A DNA stretch of 10,595 nt from CAVTAE01 sp051649365 (GTDB taxonomy: Bacteria; Deinococcota; Deinococci; Deinococcales; Trueperaceae), in contig JBOFGY010000158.1 in assembly GCA_051649365.1 (NCBI GenBank), forward strand, positions 1 to 10,595, read 5' to 3'. The position numbers and the translations under genes were made by a program. Positions 1 to 6,124 of this stretch are shown one piece after another. Below the pieces are notes generated by a model that ran no database searches, was not told where the DNA came from, and saw nothing but the letters and a program-made list of their open reading frames with translations. Position 1 is the first letter of the stretch. Each line of letters opens with the position of its first letter.

Positions 1-138
1 GGCTAAACTATGCAAGATTTCTCGTCCAGAACAGGCTATTCTCAGTGAAACAGAAGGTAGTTCATCCAAGAATTTGTTTTGTCAAAAAGGGTGGCCGGAC
101 GAGACTAAAATGGGTGGCCGACGTGGCTAAAATATGCA
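1..138. mobile_element. IS21-family-like right end, partial
   Basis: Two adjacent, imperfect direct repeats lie at 89-111 and 112-133. Both begin GGGTGGCCG and end CTAAAAT; the block then finishes ATGCA at 134-138. A third partial match, GGCTAAACTATGCA at 1-14, agrees with GGCTAAAATATGCA at 125-138 in 13 of 14 bases. Repeated GTGGCCG units ending in a terminal CA are what I know of IS21-family termini, which carry multiple terminal repeats and have 5'-TG...CA-3' ends. Exactly after the CA at 138 the tnsA-like reading frame becomes recognisable, which fits an insertion at this point. No istA or istB coding sequence is visible; those genes and the left end would lie outside the window. The family assignment is from memory of terminal motifs, not from a search. 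Confidence 0.55.
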
Positions 139-615
139 CGGATATATTACGACCCCAAGAATAAACAAAAAAGATATACCCCAGATATTCTTGTTAGTTA
201 TCATAAGCCTGCAATCAAAATCCTTTATGAGGTTAAGCCCGCTCGCCAGCTTCGCAAGTTATGGCCTAAATGTAAAGAAAAATATCGTGGCGCGATTCGA
301 TATGCAAAAAATGAAGGATGGCAGTTTCGTTTACTGACAGAAAAATTTATTCGTACTCCATTGCTTGACAATGCAAATGAGTTGTTGCCGTATCGTCATT
401 TACCAGTGGGGGAAAATTTACTTGCAGAGCTAGTTAAAGGCTTAGCGTTGCTCGAAACAACCACGCCTGCCGCTTTGCTCCGACACATTGATCCTGAAGA
501 AAATCACAGCAACGAGCTAAAAGAAGGTCTGTGGCATCTGATGGCTAACTTTAAGGTCGGCTTTGACTTAGGGCAATTACAAAGTATGGAGAGGAGAATA
601 TGGCTTCAGAAATAG
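139..615 (+). pseudogene. tnsA: TnsA-like transposon endonuclease, N-terminus missing
   Basis: TnsA is the restriction-enzyme-like endonuclease that cuts the 5' strands at Tn7-type transposon ends, working with TnsB and TnsC. The frame reads through from 139 to the stop at 613-615 (158 codons). Near its start it shows the motif RYTPDI, followed 17 residues after the Asp by YEVKP. These correspond to the catalytic Asp and Lys of TnsA (D114 and K132 in Tn7, spaced 18 apart). The basic stretch RQLRKLWPKCKEKYRGA and a C-terminal helical region of about 90 residues follow; in Tn7 TnsA the C-terminal region contacts TnsC. The N-terminal part with the catalytic Glu is absent. The frame has no ATG and is closed by a stop at 106-108, inside the IS21-like end. 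Tn7 TnsA has 273 residues, so about 40% is gone. A TTG at 361 could start only the C-terminal half. The end overlaps the tnsB start by 16 bp. Confidence 0.8.
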
Positions 616-2394
616 TTCTTAATTCTGTAACAGCGTTCGACGTTAAAGTAGGGGCAAGAGTCGAGCGCATTCAACCGCCCGCGAAAAACGGCACTATTGT
701 AGCAATTCTCGACTTAAACTTGCTCCTTGTACAATTTCCAAATAGCTCAAAACCCGAACCGACACTACTATCTAACATTCAGGCTGTTCAACCCGAAATT
801 GATGAACCTGTAACTCAGTACGACCTTCTTGGAATACCTCAAGAAGATTGGGATGAGGCAAACAGACGTTATAAAATTATTGAACCACTCATTAGGCCTG
901 ATGAGCCTCGCACTCGAGCAATGGTCACCGCTCGAGCAATGGAATATAACTTAGATACCGCAACCGTCTATCGCTGGCTAAAAGACTACTTAAAAACGGA
1001 ACAATTGTCTGCACTGCTTCCGAAAACAAAGAGAACTGATAAAGGAAAATCTCGACTCACTCCTGAAGTTGAAGCCATAATTCAGGACGTGATTGAGACT
1101 GTCTACCTGACCAAGCTCAGACCTAGCATAAAAAGTGCCTGCGAAGAGGTCATCAGGCGTTGCAGGAACGGCGGAATTAAACCACCCCATCACAACACAA
1201 TCCGTCAACGTATCAAAGCAATCTCCGCCGAGAAATTAACACGCAAACGGTATGGTGATAACGCTGCTCTTAAATACGAGCTTAACGAAGGAGGCTACCC
1301 TGAAACAACTCGTCCTCTCGAGGTCGTGCAGATTGACCACGTAAGACTTGACATCGAGCTTGTAGATGAAACTCAATGTAGGAATATGTATCGCTCAAGC
1401 TGTGTCCATGAAAGACAAATGGCTGGCTGATCGTGGACTCTCAATTCAGTGGCCGGTTTATGGCATCATGCGTAAGGCTTTCGTAGACAATGGTACTGAA
1501 TTTCGCAATAAGTACATAATACCAGCCTGTGCACAGCACGGAATCATCCTGGAATATCGTCCACCCAGAACTCCACATTTGGGTGGGCACGTCGAATCGT
1601 TAGCGAAAACGTTCCACAACGCCCTCAGTAGTTTGTCAGGCTTCACCTTCTCAAACCCTACACAGCGGGGTGAATACAAACCAGAGAAGGAGGCTGTTTT
1701 TACGATCAGAGAACTCGAGAAATGGATCGCAGTTAGGATGCTCGAGATTTACCATAATGAAATACACAGCAGCATCCAAACCACGCCCTTCAGCAAATAC
1801 ACTGAAGGCATGAAAGATGGAAAAACAAACAGTATCAGAACGCTGCCAAGGCGGGTTGACGAAAATCGTATTCGTTTAGACTTTATGCCGCATGAGGAAT
1901 TAACAGTTCAGGTTTATGGCATCCGCTGGGATTACATCAAATACTCTGACCCAGTGTTGCAAAAGTGGATCGGGGCACGCGACCCTGAGAACCCCAAATT
2001 ACTTAGGAAGTTCATCGTAAGACGAGACCCACACAACATCCAACACGTCTACTTTTATGACCCTGACCAAGAAATGTACCATAAAATTAACAGTCAATTA
2101 CCCACTGCTATGAATGTCTGGGAATTACGCAAGGCAAACGAATACTTGCGGCAACAGGGGATCGAAAAAATTGACGAAGACTTGCTAGTTAAGGCCACAG
2201 AGATACTTCGTGGGCTCGAAGCCAATGCTGCCCATAAGACAAAAATGAAAAAGCCCCGGAGGAACTTGGAGCGCAAAATGCTATCTGAACTTATGCCGCA
2301 GCCAGCAGTCTCCCCTACGCCTGGTGACACGCCTCCACAACATACGGCCACTCACCCCCCCAAGGTAAAATCATTCGAGGAAAATGACTGGTAG
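600..2394 (+). pseudogene. tnsB: TnsB/TniA-like DDE transposase, internal deletion and frameshift
   Basis: This is a Mu/TniA/TnsB-type transposase, which binds transposon ends and joins 3' ends to target DNA. It starts at ATG 600 behind GGAGAGGAG, overlapping the tnsA end. The first frame (to about 1376) has a small beta-rich N-terminal part, two helix-turn-helix regions (around residues 75-205) and the start of the RNase H-fold core, with the first catalytic Asp in VVQIDH and then DIELVDETQ. The second frame (from about 1378 to 2394) resumes at VGICIAQAVSMKDKWLADRG, with the second Asp in FVDNGTEF, the Glu in GGHVES and a Mu-type C-terminal beta-barrel. Between the two, family members such as Tn7 TnsB carry about 32-35 residues, including the segment GRP...IDVFSRM...GFY. 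Here they are absent, so about 100 bp was lost and the frame shifted by one. All three DDE residues survive on paper, but no single polypeptide links them and the core fold lacks central strands. I judge it inactive. Confidence 0.85.
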
Positions 2395-2396
2395 GC

Positions 2397-3299
2397 ATGT
2401 CAGACTCACATCTAACACCTGAAACCCGCCTCGTTCTCGAGTACACCGAGGAAGCTAGAATTGCATACATCAAACAGCCGCTCGCGGTTCCCTATCCAAA
2501 AGCCACAGAAATACTTAAACTTTTAAGAACATTTTATGAATCAAATCAAGCTCGCGGGGCTATGCTTATTGGTGACAACTTTAACGGCAAGACGACTGTC
2601 ATTCGGACTTTTTGTGAACGTTACCCAACGACTCGAGACCCTGAATATGACACCACAACCATTCCTGTTTTGTTTGTGGAAAGCCCTCCCGCGTCAGGTG
2701 AGCGTAGACTTTACAGTAAAGTCTTGGAAACACTTAATGTGCCCCACAATCCAAATGCAAAAATTACGGAGCTGCACACGCAAATAATTCGCGTCCTTAA
2801 ATTGTGCCACACGAAGATGCTCATTATTGATAACTTGCATCATTGTTTCAGTGGTACTCTGCGGGAACGCCAAGCAATGCTAAGGGTCTTACGCAATTTG
2901 TGCCTCGAGCTGTCAATTCCAATCGTCGGGGTCGGAAGTCCTGAACTCCTCGGCAGTAAAGACCTCAAGGTTGAGCTGAACACAAGTTTTCCGCCTACCA
3001 TCCTGCCACGCTGGAAAAACGACGATGTTTTCAAAAGTTTGCTAGCTACATTTGAAGAACGAATCCCCTTGCGAAAACCTTCCGGCCTTAGTGAAGATGG
3101 GTTAGCAAAACAACTTCACACAATGAGTGAGGGGCTTATCGGTGAGCTTGCAGAAATTTTCAGGAGAGCGGCAACTCGAGCAGTTGAAAAAAATCAAGAA
3201 GCAATCACCAAAGCTACCTTGGAGAACATAGAATGGGTTTCGCCGAAACACCGACGTACTCACGCACAACGACTTCTCAGGGAGAGCGGGTCTTTGTAA
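2397..3299 (+). CDS. tnsC: TnsC/TniB-type AAA+ transposition ATPase
   Basis: TnsC/TniB ATPases are target-DNA-bound regulators that recruit and activate the TnsAB transposase. The 300-residue frame starts 2 bp after the tnsB stop, consistent with one operon. Seen directly: an N-terminal helical segment, Walker A GDNFNGKTT (residues 59-67), the hydrophobic strand IPVLFVE (89-95), Walker B MLIIDNLHH (141-149), the TniB-like continuation SGTLRERQAMLRVLRNL, and the sensor-like strand PIVGVGSPE (175-183). A C-terminal helical lid ends in SPKHRRTH. TniB proteins usually read DE at the Walker B site; here it is D145-N146, so the catalytic Glu appears to be replaced. Length and motifs suit the TniB family. 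The 3' end overlaps the convergent membrane-protein gene by 23 bp. The frame itself is intact, unlike tnsA and tnsB. Confidence 0.85.
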   Translation: MSDSHLTPETRLVLEYTEEARIAYIKQPLAVPYPKATEILKLLRTFYESNQARGAMLIGDNFNGKTTVIRTFCERYPTTRDPEYDTTTIPVLFVESPPASGERRLYSKVLETLNVPHNPNAKITELHTQIIRVLKLCHTKMLIIDNLHHCFSGTLRERQAMLRVLRNLCLELSIPIVGVGSPELLGSKDLKVELNTSFPPTILPRWKNDDVFKSLLATFEERIPLRKPSGLSEDGLAKQLHTMSEGLIGELAEIFRRAATRAVEKNQEAITKATLENIEWVSPKHRRTHAQRLLRESGSL

Positions 3300-3618
3300 T
3301 GCGCTTCGTTCTACTTGGCGAGCCCAAAACGTACCCAATATAAAGACTGACGGAAATGCCAAATACTGTTTGTGCTATGTCTCGTTCAGACTTAGCTTCG
3401 AGGGGCAAGAAGAACATTGCTGCAAAGCTGAGTAGAATCGTCAAAGCCCAGACGGTAGCCACAACGCAGAAGATCACAAAATTGCTCGTCATCTTACGCA
3501 TGATTCGTTGGTGTTCGCGCTCGAGCTTTTGGTCAAACTCAATTTCTTGTTCGGGTTTTAGAAATTCTATGTACCTCATGTGTTCCGATTTTAACAGGTT
3601 GCACCCTTGAGTACGCAT
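3277..3618 (-). CDS. small two-helix membrane protein, unknown function
   Basis: I do not recognise this family. The product (113 residues from ATG 3618, or 100 from ATG 3579) has a charged N-terminal helix rich in Glu, Lys and Arg (EFDQKLEREHQRIMRKM). A strongly hydrophobic segment follows (NFVIFCVVATVWALTILLSFAAMFFL), then a short polar loop, a second hydrophobic segment (TVFGISVSLYIGYVLG) and a basic tail. This predicts two membrane helices with the tail and the N-terminus probably cytoplasmic. It begins about 10 bp after the stop of the XRE gene, so the two are probably co-transcribed. Neither candidate start has a good ribosome binding site; translational coupling to the XRE gene would favour 3618. 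It overlaps the tnsC end convergently by 23 bp. Such small membrane proteins can be toxins or signalling partners, but nothing here proves either. Confidence 0.6.
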   Translation of the reverse strand: MRTQGCNLLKSEHMRYIEFLKPEQEIEFDQKLEREHQRIMRKMTSNFVIFCVVATVWALTILLSFAAMFFLPLEAKSERDIAQTVFGISVSLYIGYVLGSPSRTKRITKTRSP

Positions 3619-3628
3619 GGACGCAATT

Positions 3629-3886
3629 TTAATTTTTAACCCGTTTCACTTCATCTGTATTAGGCTCATCAACTAAAATTCCCATCCGCACTCGTAGCAC
3701 CTTACTAATCTTCCGCAAGGTACTCAACGACATCGCAGAATCAGGCGTGACCCTACCCTCATACCGCCGGTAGTGCCGTAAATCCATGCCCAATTTGTCA
3801 ACAACCTCTTCCTGCGTTAACCCACGCTGCTTGCGTGCTTCTCTTATCCGCATCCGAATCACGGCAAAATAAAGGTCGTCTGACAC
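3629..3886 (-). CDS. XRE-family helix-turn-helix regulator
   Basis: This 85-residue protein consists almost entirely of a Cro/C1-type DNA-binding domain. REARKQRGLTQEEVVDKLGMDLRHYRRYEG gives helix 1 and the classic turn (LTQEEVVDKLG), then the recognition-helix region, and LSTLRKISKVLRVRMGIL supplies helices 4-5. A short polar tail follows. The start is taken as GTG 3886, which places a few residues before helix 1; no strong ribosome binding site precedes it. It is followed at 10 bp by the two-helix membrane protein and is divergent from the 3989-5840 operon, with 102 bp between them. By family habit it would repress this shared promoter region, where an imperfect palindrome lies at 3922-3938. 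That regulatory link is inference. Confidence 0.85.
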   Translation of the reverse strand: MSDDLYFAVIRMRIREARKQRGLTQEEVVDKLGMDLRHYRRYEGRVTPDSAMSLSTLRKISKVLRVRMGILVDEPNTDEVKRVKN

Positions 3887-3988
3887 GCTTGCATCATGAC
3901 CACAGGGCGAAGTAACCTAGAAGGGCGTAATTCGTCCTGTATTATGAAGTAGCATATTTTCACCTTGTCTTCTGGGAGGAGGTAACAG
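3887..3988. promoter_or_regulatory. divergent promoter region with imperfect palindrome
   Basis: This 102-bp gap separates the divergent starts of the XRE gene (minus) and the 3989 gene (plus), so it should hold both promoters. An imperfect palindrome, AGGGCGTAATTCGTCCT at 3922-3938, matches its reverse complement at 12 of 17 positions and is a candidate XRE operator. TATTAT at about 3940-3945 could be a -10 element, but no good -35 partner is visible. At 3974-3983 the strong Shine-Dalgarno GGGAGGAGGT lies 5 bp before the GTG at 3989 and fixes that start. Confidence 0.45.
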
Positions 3989-4537
3989 GTGACCGAACAA
4001 GACCGCCTAAAACAGGAACAACGCCAGACGATCAAGAAACTGCTCGATCCCCTAACACACGACGAGCTGCACATGGTCGTCAACATGGCCCAACGCCTCA
4101 TCCAGAAGAACCATAGAGCCTTCTGGGAAAACCCGCCCGAACGCTACCGCTTTGATGTCACCTTCATCTGTGGTCACACAGAAAACCTCGTTATCGCCCA
4201 AGACGACCCCTTCAAAATCGAAATCACCCTGGAAGAACTTGAAGAGAGCTTATGCCTGAAGTGTCTGTCTCAAAAAATAGCAACCCTAACGAACGGACAG
4301 GTCGTCTGGCAACCCCAACCGATTGTTGGTGTGTCCGGCAAACAAACCGCCTTCGCCGAAAGCATCCGCCGCCGTAAACTCCACGAACTCGTCGCCTACC
4401 TGGAGAACCCAAACACCGTAAGCCACACCTCGAGCCCAGACTTTATGGAATTCATCAGGCTCTACGTGGATGTCGTCAACGCCAAACTCTGGATCGACAA
4501 GTTCCGCACCTTCGTGATCGGACAACCCATCCCCTGA
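3989..4537 (+). CDS. hypothetical protein with CxH...CxxC putative zinc site
   Basis: I do not recognise a family. The GTG start is fixed by the strong ribosome binding site GGGAGGAGGT just upstream. The 182-residue product begins with a charged helix (TEQDRLKQEQRQTIKKLLDPLTHDELHMVVNMAQRLIQ), then a beta-looking segment containing C61-G-H63 (FICGHTEN) and, 26 residues later, C89-L-K-C92. The CxH...CxxC spacing looks like a small zinc-binding module, with a beta hairpin between the pairs. The C-terminal half is helical (SIRRRKLHELVAYLENP, then FMEFIRLYVDVVNAKLWIDKFRT). No membrane segment or signal peptide is seen. It is the first gene of a plus-strand unit reaching to 5840, divergent from an XRE regulator. 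Codon use is more C-ending than in the tns genes, suggesting a different history from the transposition core. Confidence 0.75.
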   Translation: MTEQDRLKQEQRQTIKKLLDPLTHDELHMVVNMAQRLIQKNHRAFWENPPERYRFDVTFICGHTENLVIAQDDPFKIEITLEELEESLCLKCLSQKIATLTNGQVVWQPQPIVGVSGKQTAFAESIRRRKLHELVAYLENPNTVSHTSSPDFMEFIRLYVDVVNAKLWIDKFRTFVIGQPIP

Positions 4538-4595
4538 ACGCCTAAACCTGAACGCCCAACGCTTCTGATAACTCCTGTGGGCTAGATTGGAGGAC

Positions 4596-4796
4596 ATGAA
4601 CACCAACCCAGAGCAGACCCTCGAGCATCTCAACGAAGCCAGCAAACGCACACCATTGACGAACGAAGACTACAACGATGTGCTCGAGTATTTCAAAACT
4701 TTTCTGACCACGATAGATACCCGAGAAGACAAACATTTGGAGGAACGTGCCAGCAGCCAAAAAACTAACGCGCCGCAAGAAGGCGAGCAAAGCTAA
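4596..4796 (+). CDS. small charged hypothetical protein
   Basis: This is a 66-residue acidic, hydrophilic protein with a helical core (LTNEDYNDVLEYFKTFLTTID) and a disordered-looking, charged tail. GGAGG lies directly upstream of ATG 4596 (spacing only 2 bp, so tight); a TTG at 4587 would add three residues. It lies 58 bp after the previous stop, and its last 50 bp overlap the next gene in another frame, where the Shine-Dalgarno and GTG start of that gene sit inside it. The arrangement is typical of translational coupling. No known domain is recognised. It could be a small partner or antitoxin-like protein, but that is speculation from size and position only. Confidence 0.55.
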   Translation: MNTNPEQTLEHLNEASKRTPLTNEDYNDVLEYFKTFLTTIDTREDKHLEERASSQKTNAPQEGEQS

Positions 4797-5343
4797 GCGT
4801 CCACAAAGACCTCGAGACTTCAGGAAACTTTTCCATGACCTCGAGCTGGACGGTGAATTCCTTGCCTCGAGTAAGGGAACACATAGCAGGCTCGAGCTAC
4901 CCCCAGACATCGTTGAATTACTGAGTATCAGCAACCGACCCAACCAGGACTTCATCTTCTACCGCTACGACGGTCACGTTTGCCTCAGTACGCCCCAGAA
5001 ATTAAAGCGGGTCAATGATGTGCCCGTGTTCAAAACAAAGACGGGCAAGTACAGCACCAAGGCTTTTTGCTCGGCTCTGGCCATCACCAAGGGGGAGCTT
5101 GACGAGATATTAGCATCACCAAAAGCTATCTATCACGATGAGCCCGAACACACGCTCGGGGCTTTACACGAAATGCTCGAAATGGCTGGTGAGGCTTTTG
5201 ATAACCAGGCGGCGATGACGACCTGGCTTAACACTGCGATTTGGGGGCTCAACTGGGAGACACCTGTTACTTACCTCAAAAGGGGCAAGTGGAGTGAAGT
5301 GCGCTCAATTTTAGGCGCGATTATCTACGGCGGCGCGGCTTAG
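4747..5343 (+). CDS. protein with MbcA/ParS/Xre-type antitoxin C-terminal domain
   Basis: MbcA/ParS/Xre antitoxins bind and neutralise RES-domain toxins through a C-terminal domain. This 198-residue protein starts at GTG 4747, 3 bp after GGAGG and inside the previous gene. The first 25 residues are Lys/Arg-rich. A beta-looking segment follows (RLELPPDIVELL...FIFYRYDGHVCLSTP), then a helix-turn-helix-like stretch (AFCSALAITKGELDEILASP, 107-125). The C-terminal part, residues 140-198, reads AGEAFDN-QAAMTTWLNTAIWGLNWETPVTYLKRGKWSEVRSILGAIIYG. That matches the remembered pattern of the toxin-binding domain: vFgd-x-eA-x-x-WL, then TP-x-x-L-x-x-G-x-x-x-V-x-x-x-L and a final hydrophobic G. No RES toxin is encoded in the window. 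The match was made by eye and needs a profile search. It is followed 11 bp later by another helical protein with a possibly similar C-terminus. Confidence 0.6.
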   Translation: MPAAKKLTRRKKASKAKRPQRPRDFRKLFHDLELDGEFLASSKGTHSRLELPPDIVELLSISNRPNQDFIFYRYDGHVCLSTPQKLKRVNDVPVFKTKTGKYSTKAFCSALAITKGELDEILASPKAIYHDEPEHTLGALHEMLEMAGEAFDNQAAMTTWLNTAIWGLNWETPVTYLKRGKWSEVRSILGAIIYGGAA

Positions 5344-5354
5344 AAAGGATACCT

Positions 5355-5840
5355 ATGGCAAAGACAAAACAGCGTGAACGTATCGGCTCGAGGGCGGCTG
5401 CCAGCCCTGGCAGTAACAGGAAGACGCTTAAACAATCCTACGCGATGGCGGACACACTGGAAGACACCATCACGAACCGACAGCTCACCAATTTGATGTT
5501 TTTGGAGTTCAGGGTTGAGCCCGAGTTTTATTCCAGTACCAGACCGCATCCCTTACCAGGCTTGGCGCAAGCCTTTAACCTGCCCGAAGAAAAGATTAAC
5601 GAGTATCTTGATTTACCCGAGCACATGAGGCTGGCAGACACGTTGCGCTACTATTTGTTTCTTCACTACCTGATGCGGGTGTGTTATCTCAACACCACGT
5701 TAGAAGAAGTCAGCCGGTGGTATCAGACGCGGCATGACGAACTGGGCATGACACCGTTTGAGGCGTTTGTTGCTTCACCTCGGAGGTTGGAGGCGTTTAT
5801 TTCGGAACTCGAGTGGGCGACGGAGACTAACAACTCGTAG
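5355..5840 (+). CDS. helical hypothetical protein, possible ParS-like relative
   Basis: This 161-residue protein starts at ATG 5355 behind AAAGGA, 11 bp after the preceding gene, and closes the operon. The basic N-terminus (KTKQRERIGSRAAAS) looks disordered. The rest is largely helical: LAQAFNLPEEKINEYLDLPEHMRL (69-93) resembles a helix-turn-helix, followed by an aromatic helix (LRYYLFLHYLMRVCYL). The C-terminus reads LEEVSRWYQTRHDELGMTPFEAFVASPRRLEAFISELEW. Its W...LG-x-TP-x-x-x-x-x-x...L order is reminiscent of the preceding protein's domain (WL...L-x-x-ETP-x-x-x-L...V...L). This raises the possibility of two divergent copies of one fold in tandem, but the resemblance is weak. No signal peptide or confident membrane segment is seen. 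Confidence 0.65.
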   Translation: MAKTKQRERIGSRAAASPGSNRKTLKQSYAMADTLEDTITNRQLTNLMFLEFRVEPEFYSSTRPHPLPGLAQAFNLPEEKINEYLDLPEHMRLADTLRYYLFLHYLMRVCYLNTTLEEVSRWYQTRHDELGMTPFEAFVASPRRLEAFISELEWATETNNS

Positions 5841-6124
5841 CCATTACTAAGTACCCCCAACACAATTAAGTTAAACCTATTTTTTTTCGGAAATCCAAAC
5901 CCACAAAGGACTTTTTGCCAAAACTTACAAAGTTTGGTTCAAGCTAATTGTGTATAGCTATTTAGTTGCACAAAAGTATCGGATGAGCCTTTTGCTAGCT
6001 GCTTTTCACTAAATTACGCAGTCTTGTTTATCGGCAGGATAACAAATAACGCTAGCAAATGCCCTAATATATCTACTGCCCTATGCTTTATGCTTCTTGC
6101 CACTGTCATCGTGGCCTGCCCCAA
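5841..6124. other. 284-bp intergenic gap with inverted repeats
   Basis: This AT-rich gap separates the converging ends of the 3989-5840 operon and the two-component operon; I see no gene in it. It holds an imperfect 18-bp inverted repeat, ACACAATTAAGTTAAACC at 5860-5877 against GGTTCAAGCTAATTGTGT at 5936-5953 (15 of 18 positions pair). Nested inside is a perfect small hairpin, AAACTT-ACA-AAGTTT, at 5921-5935. A T-run at 5880-5887 follows the left arm. A second perfect 9-bp inverted pair, TTTGCTAGC at 5991-5999 and GCTAGCAAA at 6051-6059, lies further right. A 5-bp GCCAC/GTGGC stem at 6099-6115 follows the response-regulator stop on the minus strand, without a T-tract. The larger structure could act in transcription termination or be a small remnant element. 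Confidence 0.45.

Noticed and set aside
134..337. A 67-codon ATG frame spanning the start of the tnsA remnant
   Set aside because: It runs in a different frame from the TnsA-like sequence, and its product has no family features; the real frame is the one with TPDI and EVKP.
1366..1430. Programmed ribosomal frameshift joining the two tnsB frames
   Set aside because: A segment of the conserved core is missing between the frames, so a slip alone would not restore a normal transposase. No slippery run is obvious at the junction.
1..3600. CRISPR-associated transposon (CAST)
   Set aside because: No tniQ, Cas gene or repeat-spacer array is present in the window, and the tnsA and tnsB genes are broken.
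4286..4651. Minus-strand open frames of 120-137 codons in 4224-4955
   Set aside because: They are antisense to plus-strand genes that have ribosome binding sites and coupled starts, and they show no domain features.
5880..5887. T-run as an intrinsic terminator of the 3989-5840 operon
   Set aside because: There is no GC-rich hairpin immediately before it, so at best it forms part of the larger inverted-repeat structure.
6099..6115. Terminator hairpin after the response regulator
   Set aside because: The stem has only 5 bp (GCCAC/GTGGC) and no T-tract follows on the minus strand.
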